64,000 bases of DNA from Paradevosia shaoguanensis. Lineage in GTDB: Bacteria > Pseudomonadota > Alphaproteobacteria > Rhizobiales > Devosiaceae. Made by a program: the position numbers and the translations under genes. The notes under the pieces were generated by a model. The model did no database searches. It saw only the letters and a program-made list of their open reading frames with translations, and was not told the DNA's origin. Shown here piece by piece: positions 6,894 through 14,773 of this stretch (position 1 is the stretch's first letter; every line of letters starts with the position of its first letter). Location of the stretch: NCBI RefSeq assembly GCF_016801025.1, contig NZ_CP068983.1, positions 3,154,501 to 3,218,500 on the forward strand, read 5' to 3'.

Positions 6894-8534
6894 TTACTCC
6901 CCTGCCTCGACCGCAAGAGCGGGCAGATCGGAGCCTTCTTCCTCGGCGGCCGGAGCCGGGCGGGTGATGGTGAGATAGACATTGACCAGGGCCAGCACGG
7001 CTCCGAGGAGGAAGAGGCCTCCGCCGACTGCGCGGGCGATGTAGTAGGGGTGCATGGCGACGAGGCTATCCACGAAGCTGTAGGCCAGGTCCCCGCTCTG
7101 GTCGTAGGTGCGCCACATCAGGCCCTGGATGACGCCCGAGTTCCACATCGCGAAGACGTAGACGACGGTGCCGGAGAGGGCGAGCCAGAAGTGGGCTTCC
7201 ACCAGGCGCTTGGAATACATGCCGGGCTTCTTCCACATCCAGGGCACGAGCGCGTAGATCGAGCCGTAGGTGATCATCGCCACCCAGCCGAGCGCGCCGG
7301 CATGGACGTGGCCGATGGTCCAGTCCGTATAATGCGAGAGCGAGTTGACGGCACGGATGGCCATGAACGAGCCCTCGAAGGTGGAAAGGCCATAGAAGAA
7401 CGCGGCCATGGCCATGAAGCGGAGCACCGCGTCGTCGCGCACCTTGTGCCAGGCGCCGTTGAGGGTCAGCAGCGCATTACCCGCCGAGGCCCAGGAGGGC
7501 ACCAGCAGCACGACCGAGAAGGCCATGCCCAGGGTCTGCACCCAATGGGGGAGCGCGGTGAAATGCAGGTGGTGCGAGCCCGCCCACATATACATGAACG
7601 TGATGCCCCAGAAGCTGATGATCGAAAGCCGGTAGGAGAAGATCGGCCGGCCGGCGCGCTTGGGCAGATAGTAATACATCATGCCCAGGAACCCGGCGGT
7701 GAGGAAGAACGCCACCGCGTTGTGGCCGTACCACCATTGCGTCATGGCATCCTGCACGCCCGAGAACAGCGAATAGCTCTTGGCATGGGTGAGCGAGACC
7801 GGCACCGCCAGGTTGTTGACGATGTGGAGCAGCGCCACGACTAGGATGAAGGCCATGAAGTACCAGTTGGCCACGTAGATGTGGGGTTCCTTCCGGCGCA
7901 TCAGGGTGCGGATATAGATGCTGAAATAGACGACCCAGACGACGACCAGCCAGATATCGGCATACCATTCGGGCTCGGCATATTCCTTCGATTGCGTCAT
8001 GCCCATGAGGTAGCCGCTCGCCGCCACGAGGCAGAAGAGGTTGTAGCCGATGAGGACGAACCAGGGGCTCAACTGGTCGGGCAGTCGGGCGCGGGTAGTG
8101 CGCTGGAGCACGTGCAGCGAAGTGGCGATGAGCGCATTGCCGCCGAAACCGAAGATCACCCCGCTCGTATGCACCGGACGCAGGCGCCCGAAGCTAGCCC
8201 AGGCGGCGTCGAACGTCAGTTCCGGCCAGGCGAGGAGCGCGGCGACCCAAAGGCCCATGAACATGCCGATGACGCCCCAGATGAGCGTCAGGATGATGCC
8301 GACCTTGGTGGGCGTGTCGTAATATTCGGTCAGCCGGCTTGCCGGGGGCTCGGGGCCATCCAGGCCGCGCAGCACGAGGAAGGTCCCCGTACCCGCCAGC
8401 AGGGCCACCAGCCAGCCATGAACTCCCATCAGATCGTCGCGTCCGCCGATGGCCATGGCTAGGCCGACAGCGGTCAGCAGTCCAAGAAAGACTACCGCCA
8501 AACGACGCTCGTCCCGCGTCAACTCAGATATCAT
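6894..8534 (-). CDS. ccoN: Cytochrome cbb3 oxidase catalytic subunit CcoN
   Basis: The 546-residue haem-copper oxidase subunit reduces oxygen with high affinity and pumps protons in the inner membrane. It has about 12 helices, the CuB-ligand region QWWYGHNAVAFFLTAGFLG, and the haem-ligand region IGHVHAGALGW. It is the first gene of the operon. A perfect FNR/FixK box lies 63 bp upstream, which fits oxygen-controlled expression. Length is typical for FixN/CcoN. Confidence 0.96.
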   Translation of the reverse strand: MISELTRDERRLAVVFLGLLTAVGLAMAIGGRDDLMGVHGWLVALLAGTGTFLVLRGLDGPEPPASRLTEYYDTPTKVGIILTLIWGVIGMFMGLWVAALLAWPELTFDAAWASFGRLRPVHTSGVIFGFGGNALIATSLHVLQRTTRARLPDQLSPWFVLIGYNLFCLVAASGYLMGMTQSKEYAEPEWYADIWLVVVWVVYFSIYIRTLMRRKEPHIYVANWYFMAFILVVALLHIVNNLAVPVSLTHAKSYSLFSGVQDAMTQWWYGHNAVAFFLTAGFLGMMYYYLPKRAGRPIFSYRLSIISFWGITFMYMWAGSHHLHFTALPHWVQTLGMAFSVVLLVPSWASAGNALLTLNGAWHKVRDDAVLRFMAMAAFFYGLSTFEGSFMAIRAVNSLSHYTDWTIGHVHAGALGWVAMITYGSIYALVPWMWKKPGMYSKRLVEAHFWLALSGTVVYVFAMWNSGVIQGLMWRTYDQSGDLAYSFVDSLVAMHPYYIARAVGGGLFLLGAVLALVNVYLTITRPAPAAEEEGSDLPALAVEAGE

Positions 8535-8596
8535 TGCAGCGCCTCAACAGCTTTTGCTCATCGACAGGGCCATAGGCCGAAGGTCGGGCGACCTCT

Positions 8597-8610
8597 TTGA
8601 TCTAGATCAA
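8597..8610. promoter_or_regulatory. FNR/FixK-type box
   Basis: TTGATCTAGATCAA is a perfect match to the TTGAT-N4-ATCAA consensus of FNR, FixK and ANR regulators. Its centre is about 69 bp before the ccoN start codon, a normal place for activation at -41.5. This predicts induction of the cco operon at low oxygen. Confidence 0.92.
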
Positions 8611-8621
8611 GTCGCACGCAA

Positions 8622-8644
8622 AAGATGCATCAAAAATGTATCTT
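8622..8644. promoter_or_regulatory. NsrR-like operator
   Basis: A 23-bp inverted repeat: left half AAGATGCATCA (8622-8632), one central base, right half AAATGTATCTT (8634-8644). Known NsrR sites are two inverted copies of AANATGCATTT around one base; the left half matches 9 of 11 and the right half 10 of 11. It lies 11 bp upstream of the FNR box. The regulator could be the Rrf2 protein encoded at 1-266. Confidence 0.7.
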
Positions 8645-8696
8645 TTGGAGTGCGGCATTGTGGCTGGGGTGGCCGGGATTGGTGTCTGGGGCTTAT

Positions 8697-8785
8697 CCCC
8701 ACCCCTGTCCCCTCCCCGCAAGGGGGAGGGAGACCTGCTGGATCGGTCGTGCGGGAAGGAACAGGCGAGGTGAGGGGCGGGGGCT
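8697..8785 (+). repeat. Repeat family B, copy 1
   Basis: A GC-rich palindromic element built on CCCCTCCCCGCAAGGGGGAG followed by GACCTGCTGGATCG. The same order, with small differences, is seen in reverse orientation at 42358-42463. Confidence 0.7.
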
Positions 8786-8893
8786 TTCTCACCAATTTTC
8801 CTGCACTTAAACGAAATCAAATTCGTTTGCCGCAGGCGGAGCCGGGGACTACGCTTTGCGTAATCAATGGCGCAGAGCGCCAGAGGCGATCCG

Positions 8894-9493
8894 ATGTCTA
8901 CGGCTGGTTTCCTCGATTATCTGCTGATGGGCCTGGCTATGGGGGCCTCGTGGGTGACCTATTACATCTTCCAGGTGCGACCCGAGCAGGCTGCCGCGCA
9001 GCGTGCGGCGGTCGGGCCCAAGGCGGCGGAGAAGGGGACCCAGGGTCCATTTGACGCAGTGCTGACGGCGGCGGGGGCGGACTCCTCGGTGGAGTTCCTG
9101 CAAGGGGCACGGATTGCCTATGAGCGGATCGTCAAGGCGTTCGACGAAGGCAGGGTCGAGAAAGAGTCGGCGCTGCTGGCCGACGATGTCTGGGAGGCTT
9201 TTGCGGGCGCGATCCGCGAGCGGGAGCGGGTCGGCATTCCCGTGGACATGGTGTTTGCCGGCGTAAAATCTGCCGAGATCGTTGACGCCTCGCTCGAAGG
9301 GAGCACAGCGCGGATCTCGGTGCGCTTTACCGGGCTATCGGCGCGAGCCGCCCGGAACGAACGGGGCGACGTGATCTTCACGGACCGCTCCAACGTCGTC
9401 GAGACGGTCGACATCTGGACGTTCCGCCGCCTCGTCTCGACGACGGACCCTAACTGGAAGCTGGTTGCCACCGAGGCAGAGCCGGCCGATTGA
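8894..9493 (+). CDS. Tim44-like domain protein
   Basis: A 199-residue protein with an N-terminal hydrophobic stretch (FLDYLLMGLAMGASWVTYYIF) followed by a soluble domain of the Tim44/TimA type: EFLQGARIAYERIVKAFDEG, LLADDVWEAFAGAIRERE, and the final strand pattern NVVETVDIWTFRRLVSTTDPNWKLVATE. Bacterial Tim44-like proteins are membrane-associated and their role is poorly defined; in mitochondria Tim44 works in protein import. ATG 8894 is preferred to the more distant start at 8867 because the hydrophobic segment then begins near the N-terminus. The next gene follows after 10 bp, so the two may be co-transcribed. Confidence 0.75.
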   Translation: MSTAGFLDYLLMGLAMGASWVTYYIFQVRPEQAAAQRAAVGPKAAEKGTQGPFDAVLTAAGADSSVEFLQGARIAYERIVKAFDEGRVEKESALLADDVWEAFAGAIRERERVGIPVDMVFAGVKSAEIVDASLEGSTARISVRFTGLSARAARNERGDVIFTDRSNVVETVDIWTFRRLVSTTDPNWKLVATEAEPAD

Positions 9494-9503
9494 GTAACCA
9501 GGC

Positions 9504-10937
9504 ATGAAGCTTCACACCGACATCTGCGCGATCCTCAAATGCCGCTACCCGATCGTGCTTGCCGGCATGGGCGGCGTGGCGCGGTTCGAGCTGGCTTCCG
9601 CGGTGACGCATGCCGGCGGCTTCGCCTTCATGGGGATGGTGCGCGAGCCGGAGGCGCTGATCCGCACCGAAGTGCAGCGGATGCGCAAGGCCGGGCACGA
9701 GCATTTCGGCATCAACGTCATTCCGGCGGCCACCGATCCGGCGCTGCTCGACCGGCAGATCGGGCTCTGCATCGACCTGGGCGTGCCGGTCGTCGGGCTC
9801 TTCTGGGAGATCGACCGGCGCGTAGTCGAGCGGCTCCGCAAGGCCGGGGTAATGGTCACCCATCAGGTCGGCTCGGCCGAGGAGGCGATCGAGGTAGAGG
9901 ATGCCGGGGCGCAGATCATCATCGCACAGGGCGTCGAGGCTGGTGGGCATGTGCGCGGCAACGAGCCGCTAGGGCAATTACTGCCCAAAGTGGTCGAGGC
10001 CGTGTCGGTGCCGGTGCTGGCGGCAGGAGGGATCGCGCGCGGCGCCGATATCGTGACGGCGCTGGCGCTTGGGGCGCAGGGGGTCGTGCTCGGCACGGCC
10101 CTCATGGCCACGCGCGAGGCCTTTGCACACGACTATCACAAGGAAAGACTGGTCGCGGCGAATGGCGGCGATACGCGGCTGACGGCCGATTTCCACGTCA
10201 ACTGGCCAGCCGGGGCCAAGGTGCGGGTGCTTGGTAACAGCGTCACCAGCGGCAGGCACGGCTCGCCCTTTTCAAGCGCGCGTATCGTGATCGGGCACGA
10301 AGACGAGCGACCGATCTATCGGTTCAGCACAGATTCCCCGCTCAAGGGCATGAGTGGGCAGTTCGAGGAAATGGCACTCTATGCGGGCACCGGAGTGGGC
10401 GAGATTTCCGATATTCCGAGCGCCGGGGAGCGCATGCGCCGGCTCGTTGCCGAAGCGAGCGACTGGCTGGGAGCGTCGACGCCGGGCACGGCGGAATCGA
10501 GTTCGCCCGTCTGTTATGCCGGGGAGATCCACGGGGTCTATCTCGGCTATATCGAAGGCGATGAGCTGCAATCCGAGCTTGCGGCGGTTGCCGGGCAGTG
10601 TGGCGCATTGCTGCGCGCCTATCAGAGGGGCAGGCGTGCCGATGGCCTGCCGCCCTTCGACATCCGCACGCTCTACTATGCGCGGGCCTATCTGGCGCTG
10701 ACCGGATGGCTCAAGGGCAGGCAACCCGTCGCGGCACCGGTATTGGCCGGCGAGTCGGCCGAATTGGCCGTGGAGCGACTGGAGGAGGGTTTGGCCCTGC
10801 GACTTGGGGCGCTCAATCCCCGGGTCGGCGAAGATGGCCTGCGCAGCCTACTCAGCGGGCTGTTGGCCTCGATACAGGTCAACCGTCGCGCGCGAAACGG
10901 GGCTAAGCCACTCTGGCACTGGGAAGCGACGAGCTGA
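9504..10937 (+). CDS. Nitronate monooxygenase-like protein with C-terminal extension
   Basis: A 477-residue protein. Residues 1 to about 320 form the FMN-dependent nitronate monooxygenase (2-nitropropane dioxygenase) TIM barrel: PIVLAGMGGVARFELASAV, the substrate-site segment QGVEAGGHVRG, and the phosphate-binding AAGGIARGADIVTALALGAQGVVLGTAL region. Such enzymes oxidise alkyl nitronates such as propionate-3-nitronate. Residues from about 330 to 477 form a helical part (CYAGEIHGVYLGYIEGDEL and following) that the core family lacks; I cannot name it. The gene ends inside a convergent LysR gene (35 bp overlap). Confidence 0.85.
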   Translation: MKLHTDICAILKCRYPIVLAGMGGVARFELASAVTHAGGFAFMGMVREPEALIRTEVQRMRKAGHEHFGINVIPAATDPALLDRQIGLCIDLGVPVVGLFWEIDRRVVERLRKAGVMVTHQVGSAEEAIEVEDAGAQIIIAQGVEAGGHVRGNEPLGQLLPKVVEAVSVPVLAAGGIARGADIVTALALGAQGVVLGTALMATREAFAHDYHKERLVAANGGDTRLTADFHVNWPAGAKVRVLGNSVTSGRHGSPFSSARIVIGHEDERPIYRFSTDSPLKGMSGQFEEMALYAGTGVGEISDIPSAGERMRRLVAEASDWLGASTPGTAESSSPVCYAGEIHGVYLGYIEGDELQSELAAVAGQCGALLRAYQRGRRADGLPPFDIRTLYYARAYLALTGWLKGRQPVAAPVLAGESAELAVERLEEGLALRLGALNPRVGEDGLRSLLSGLLASIQVNRRARNGAKPLWHWEATS

Positions 10938-11766
10938 CCAGGAAGCCCTGCCGCATGCGGTCGATCAGCGCCGGCTCGGTGAGGGTCGAATAGACCATAT
11001 GCACCGAGTAGGAGAATTGCGGGGCGGTCTCCACGATGTGCAGGCGGTCGGCCTCGAGATAGGGCGCGACCGCGCTCAGCCGGAAATAGCCGGTGCCGCC
11101 GACGCGGGTGAGATAGAGTAGGGCCAGCGGGCCGTGCGAAATCTGCACTGCGGGACTGCCGAGCTGCGGGAAGGCCGCCTGATGGCTCGAATGGAAGAGC
11201 GGGCCCCAATCGACATGCACGTAGTCGTCGCCGAGCTCGGGATTGGGTGCGGTCGAGGTGGTGACCATGACCAGCTTTTCCTCGGTCAGCAGTTCGACCA
11301 CGGCATTGCCGCCCTGTGGCGGCGGGTCGTAGAGCACGGCCAGGTCGAGTGAGCCGTCATGAATGCGATCCAGCAGGCGCGAGGGGATATCGACATCGGC
11401 TCGTAGCGCGATCTCGGGCGCCTGATGTTTCATCCAGACCAGCCAATCGGAGAGAAAAGGATTCCAGAGGCTCATTTCGGCGCCGACGCTGGCAACGTCG
11501 GTGCGCCCTTCAGGGAGGCCGACCTGGTGGCGGGCGCGATCCCAGACCTGGAGGAAGGTGATGGCGTGGCGCATGAAGCGCTCGCCGGCCGGCGTAAGGC
11601 GGGCGCCGGATTTGTTGCGGATGAAAAGGCGGCGGCCGAGCTGGTCCTCAAGTGTGCGGACGCGAGCGCTCACGGCCGTCTGCGTGATGTTGAGTCGGCT
11701 CGCGGCCGCCACGAAGCTTCCACTCTGGGCAATTTCGAGAAAAGTGCGGGCGAGGGCGACGTCCAT
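10903..11766 (-). CDS. LysR family transcriptional regulator
   Basis: A 287-residue regulator with the standard LysR N-terminal helix-turn-helix: ALARTFLEIAQSGSFVAAA, then RLNITQTAVSARVRTLEDQLG and RLFIRNKSGARLTPAG. The rest is a substrate-binding-like effector domain. The ligand is unknown. It converges on the nitronate monooxygenase gene with a 35-bp overlap, so a regulatory link is possible but not shown, because LysR targets are more often divergent. Confidence 0.9.
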   Translation of the reverse strand: MDVALARTFLEIAQSGSFVAAASRLNITQTAVSARVRTLEDQLGRRLFIRNKSGARLTPAGERFMRHAITFLQVWDRARHQVGLPEGRTDVASVGAEMSLWNPFLSDWLVWMKHQAPEIALRADVDIPSRLLDRIHDGSLDLAVLYDPPPQGGNAVVELLTEEKLVMVTTSTAPNPELGDDYVHVDWGPLFHSSHQAAFPQLGSPAVQISHGPLALLYLTRVGGTGYFRLSAVAPYLEADRLHIVETAPQFSYSVHMVYSTLTEPALIDRMRQGFLVSSSLPSARVA

Positions 11767-11842
11767 GCGATTGCCTCAGGATTTTTGCGCTCAAGCACGA
11801 TAACAGTCGCAAAGCTGCCGATGAAGGGTGTGGCGCCAAGAA

Positions 11843-11862
11843 ATCGTTCAGCTATCGTTCAG
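11843..11862. promoter_or_regulatory. Tandem ATCGTTCAG repeat, possible response-regulator site
   Basis: ATCGTTCAG occurs at 11843-11851 and again at 11854-11862, an exact 11-bp period, with a weaker CTCAG at 11868-11872. Direct repeats one helical turn apart are typical of OmpR-type response regulators. It lies about 97-116 bp before the start of the secreted-protein gene at 11959 and 77 bp before the divergent LysR start. Confidence 0.45.
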
Positions 11863-11958
11863 GTCGACTCAGCCAAGCTGCTGATCGATGGCAACACAAA
11901 ATGGCCATCAAAGTCGGCTCCCCTGCGGACGAGGGGAGGATGGTTAACGAGGACTGGA

Positions 11959-12837
11959 ATGATGCTGAATTCGCGCGTTACCTGGGGTCTGGCATGGGCC
12001 GGGTTGGCCCTTGTGGTCGCGGTTCCATCAGCGGACATGGTTGCCGCCCAGTTTTCATCCAGGCAGGCGATGGTGGTAGACGAAGTTCCGGCCAAGCAGA
12101 AGCCTGCCGTCGAACAGGTGGCGTTGATCGCCCCCATCCCTGCCAATCGTCCGGCGAACCGTGACCAGGTGGCTGCTGCCAAGCCCGCCGCTCCCGTGGT
12201 GACGACCACCGCGGCCGGCAACGACATCGTCGATCGCTTCGTTTCGACCGGCAAGAAGCTGCCGTCCTATATTTCGGGTGGCGATACGGCAGCGGTGGAA
12301 ACGCCGGCGCCGGCCAAGCCCGTCGTGCAGCAGCCGGCGAGCCAGGTGGCTGCCGCCAATCCCGACAAACCCGTGACCTGGGGCGAATCCAAGTGGGCGA
12401 CGCCGGGTGGCAAGGATCCGCTGGCGACTGCAGCGACCAAGCCTGCCGTCACGACGCCCGCGCCGCAGGAAACGGTCACCGACGTGGCCGCGCTCAGCCC
12501 GCAGCCCGAGCTGATCGCGCCGATCCCGATGCCGGCTTCGATGCGGCCGAAGTCGCGTGCGGTTGCCGTGACGCAGCCTAATCCGGGCATCGATCCGCAG
12601 ACCGTGGCGAGCTTCAACAATACTGACCGCGTGACGGCCCGCGACCTCCAGGATTGGGAATCCGGCCCGCTTTCGGACTTCCTGGCCCAGCGCCAGGCCG
12701 GCAAGCGCATGGCCCAGCAGCCGCAGCGTCGGCAGCAATTTGATCCGCGGGCGGACGGCGACTATGTCGAGTACAATGCCGGCGGCACCGAATATCTGGG
12801 GCCGGTCAATACGGGCCCGCTCTTCTTCTGGAACTGA
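11959..12837 (+). CDS. Secreted Pro/Ala-rich protein of unknown function
   Basis: A 292-residue protein with an N-terminal hydrophobic segment (VTWGLAWAGLALVVAVPSADMVAA) that looks like a signal peptide or anchor, followed by a long low-complexity region rich in Ala, Pro, Val and Lys, and an ordered C-terminal part (DRVTARDLQDWESGPLSDFL, then YVEYNAGGTEYLGPVNTGPL). I recognise no family. The start at ATG 11959 has GAGGA five bases upstream; the frame is open further back but without supporting signals. A periplasmic or cell-wall-associated location is inferred. It is followed by the TerB-DnaJ gene 108 bp later. Confidence 0.7.
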   Translation: MMLNSRVTWGLAWAGLALVVAVPSADMVAAQFSSRQAMVVDEVPAKQKPAVEQVALIAPIPANRPANRDQVAAAKPAAPVVTTTAAGNDIVDRFVSTGKKLPSYISGGDTAAVETPAPAKPVVQQPASQVAAANPDKPVTWGESKWATPGGKDPLATAATKPAVTTPAPQETVTDVAALSPQPELIAPIPMPASMRPKSRAVAVTQPNPGIDPQTVASFNNTDRVTARDLQDWESGPLSDFLAQRQAGKRMAQQPQRRQQFDPRADGDYVEYNAGGTEYLGPVNTGPLFFWN

Positions 12838-12945
12838 CCTGACGCCGGTTGAGCCGGCCTGGAGCCTGCCATGCAAAATTGCATGTGCCACACCGCTTTT
12901 CATTTCCAGCCGTGCGGCTATGCTCCGCGCGCTTTGGAGATGGTC

Positions 12946-13647
12946 GTGTCGATCTGGCAGCGCATTGCAACGACGGTGGGTTCCTTCTCGCAACGGACAG
13001 GCGTTGCGGGCTCGCTGGCCAACGCGCTCGATCCCGACAACTGGCTGCCCGGTGGGCGCGAAGCCGCCTTCACGCTGGCGCTGATCGCGCTCTCGGCCAA
13101 GATGGCCGTGGCCGATGGCGTTGTGACGGCGTCTGAGATCCGGGCGTTCTACCGCACGGTCGAAGTGCCTGAGGGGCAGGAGGCGCAGGTCGAGACGCTG
13201 TTCGACATGGCCAAGCAGGATGTCGCCGGCTATGAGGCCTATGCCCGCAAGATCGGGCGGTTCTTCTTCGACCAGCCGGAAATGCTCGAGCATGTGCTCG
13301 ACGGTTTGTTCGTCATCGCCTCGGCGGACGGGCTGCTGCACGAGGCCGAGCTCGACTACCTCAAGTCGGTGAGCGACATCTTCGGGTTCGACGATGCCCG
13401 CTTCGAGCAATTGGCTGCCCAGCATGTGCTGCTCTTCGATGACGGCACCGACCCCTATATGGTGCTGGGCCTGGCGCCGGGCGCGAGCAAGGATGAAGTG
13501 CGCAAGGTCTACCGGCAATTGGTGGCCGAGCATCATCCGGACCGGCTGATCGCCAAGGGCGTGCCCGAGGAAATGATCGGCGTGGCGACGCGACGCATGG
13601 CCGCGATCAACCAGGCTTACGCACAGATCACCAAGCAGGCTGCTTGA
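12946..13647 (+). CDS. TerB-like / DnaJ domain protein (DjlA-like)
   Basis: A 233-residue protein. Its first part (about residues 40-150) is a helical TerB-like domain (LALIALSAKMAVADGVVTAS and GLFVIASADGLLHEAELDYL are its two repeats), and residues about 165-233 form a J domain with the HPD tripeptide in EHHPDRL. J domains stimulate the ATPase of DnaK-type Hsp70; this layout resembles DjlA without its membrane anchor. GTG 12946 is preferred: GGAG lies six bases upstream, whereas the in-frame ATG 12940 abuts it directly. A still longer frame from 12871 lacks support. Confidence 0.85.
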   Translation: MSIWQRIATTVGSFSQRTGVAGSLANALDPDNWLPGGREAAFTLALIALSAKMAVADGVVTASEIRAFYRTVEVPEGQEAQVETLFDMAKQDVAGYEAYARKIGRFFFDQPEMLEHVLDGLFVIASADGLLHEAELDYLKSVSDIFGFDDARFEQLAAQHVLLFDDGTDPYMVLGLAPGASKDEVRKVYRQLVAEHHPDRLIAKGVPEEMIGVATRRMAAINQAYAQITKQAA

Positions 13648-13677
13648 CGCACCGGGCATCGCGCCCCTACATCCGCT

Positions 13678-14052
13678 TGCCAGTTGACCGGGTGGCCGCT
13701 CCGCGCAAGCGGGGAGGAAAGTCCGGGCTCCATCGAAACACGGTGCCGGATAACGTCCGGCGGGGGCGACCCCAGGGAAAGTGCCACAGAAAGCAAACTA
13801 CCCCGGCTTCGGCCGGGGAAAAGGTGAAAGGGTGCGGTAAGAGCGCACCGCGGACCCCGCAAGGGGGACGGCATGGTAAACCCCACCGGGAGCAAGACCA
13901 AATAGGGATGACGCGGGCTTTGCCCAGCCTGTTTCGAGGCCTGATCATCCGGGTTGGTTGCTAGAGGGGTGCGGCAACGCACTTCCCAGAGGAATGGCCG
14001 CCACGCGGGGGCAACCCCGCCTTACAGAACCCGGCTTATAGGTCAACTGGCA
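13678..14052 (+). ncRNA. rnpB: RNase P RNA, bacterial class A
   Basis: The 5' end TGCCAGTTGACC (13678-13689) pairs exactly with GGTCAACTGGCA (14041-14052), forming helix P1. In between are the conserved segments GAGGAAAGTCCGGGCTCC, AGGGAAAGTGCCACAGAAA with GCAAACTACC, GGTAAGAGCGCACCG, and ACAGAACCCGGCTTATAGG near the 3' end. This is the catalytic RNA that matures tRNA 5' ends. It ends 3 bp before the stop codon of the convergent brnA gene. Confidence 0.97.
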
Positions 14053-14055
14053 TTT

Positions 14056-14319
14056 CTATTTGCGCGAGGAGACGGCCTCTTCAAGTATCCGGCGGATGAA
14101 GCGTTGGTAGGGGATGCCTTCACGCTGAGCCCGCGCCTTGACGGCATCAAGCAGTTGCCGCGGAACGCGCATGCTGATGTTGGCGTCCTTGGACTTGAAC
14201 TCATAGCGAACCGGCTGCCCGCCGCTCAGGTCGTACTGGGTCAGGTCGGCATTCTCGACGAAATCCTCGGCTTCCGCGTCACTTCGGAAGCCGGGAAGTG
14301 GCTGCTTGCTGTCGCTCAT
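14056..14319 (-). CDS. BrnA-type antitoxin
   Basis: An 87-residue protein: an acidic N-terminal half (FRSDAEAEDFVENADLTQYDL) that would wrap the toxin, and a C-terminal ribbon-helix-helix DNA-binding part (YEFKSKDANISMRVPRQLLDAVKARA). This is the layout of BrnA antitoxins, which neutralise BrnT and repress the shared promoter. ATG 14319 lies inside the 3' end of the broken toxin gene. The reading frame is intact, unlike that of its partner. Confidence 0.85.
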   Translation of the reverse strand: MSDSKQPLPGFRSDAEAEDFVENADLTQYDLSGGQPVRYEFKSKDANISMRVPRQLLDAVKARAQREGIPYQRFIRRILEEAVSSRK

Positions 14320-14588
14320 AGTGCCGAATCTCCTTCTCATGCATGTACCGTGCACTGATGGGTCGGATATGCAGGGCGCCGCCAATGTCTCGGATCGTAT
14401 AGACGACGAAGACGTGGCGGCCCGAGGGCGCTCGACCGATAGCACTGTTCGTCCGGGAAGGGATCGGGGAATACCGTCAGGGTATCCGACCCGAACAGCC
14501 CTTCGATTTCCTCGATTGAAAGGCCATGCTTCTGGCATTTGGCCAGATTGCCTTCATCCCAGTCGATGCCAGCGATTTCGGTTCGCAT
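14279..14588 (-). pseudogene. BrnT-type toxin gene, frameshifted
   Basis: The frame starts at ATG 14588 and reads as BrnT for about 50 codons (IDWDEGNLAKCQKHGLSIEE, then VFPDPFPDEQCYRS). At 14432-14441 it leaves the BrnT frame and ends at 14337. The expected rest of the toxin (IGRAPSGRHVFVVYTIRDIG, then RPISARYMHEKEIRHYE) continues in another frame to a stop at 14279-14281. The two frames share the bases TATCGGTCG at the junction, as expected if one of two adjacent 8-bp copies of ATCGGTCG was lost. BrnT is a ribonuclease toxin of the RelE fold; this copy should make no full-length protein. Confidence 0.85.
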
Positions 14589-14599
14589 TCGAAGATATA

Positions 14600-14621
14600 G
14601 GCATTTGTCATGACAAATGCC
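14600..14621. promoter_or_regulatory. Perfect 22-bp palindrome, probable brnTA operator
   Basis: Each arm is GGCATTTGTCA and the two are exact inverse copies with no spacer. It lies 11 bp upstream of the brnT start. Ribbon-helix-helix antitoxins bind such sites to repress their own operon, so this is the likely BrnA target. Confidence 0.75.
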
Positions 14622-14773
14622 AAGAGGCGTCGCGCCTCACGCCAAATCTCCACGCACCCCTCCATGGGAAACAGAATCTTAAAGGCTGTGTTGCAAATTG
14701 CGAGGATGAACCGCGAATGCGCGGATAGTTAAGCAAACCGGCGGGCGGAGCCGGGCTTGGAGTTGCGTCGTCC

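Larger units (their letters stand above)
8535..8893. promoter_or_regulatory. Divergent control region between ccoN and the Tim44-like gene
   Basis: This 359-bp stretch holds no gene. Nearest ccoN are an FNR/FixK box (8597-8610) and an NsrR-like site (8622-8644); further out is a copy of repeat family B (8697-8785). Beyond that, up to the plus-strand gene at 8894, I see no clear promoter. Confidence 0.7.

Noticed and set aside
12055-13659. Long minus-strand open frame (534 codons) opposite the secreted protein and TerB-DnaJ genes
   Set aside because: It is an antisense shadow typical of high-GC DNA; the plus-strand proteins have clear domains and start signals.
14337-14588. Open frame of 83 codons read as a complete brnT
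   Set aside because: Only the first ~50 residues match BrnT; the remainder is out of frame, so it is annotated as a pseudogene.
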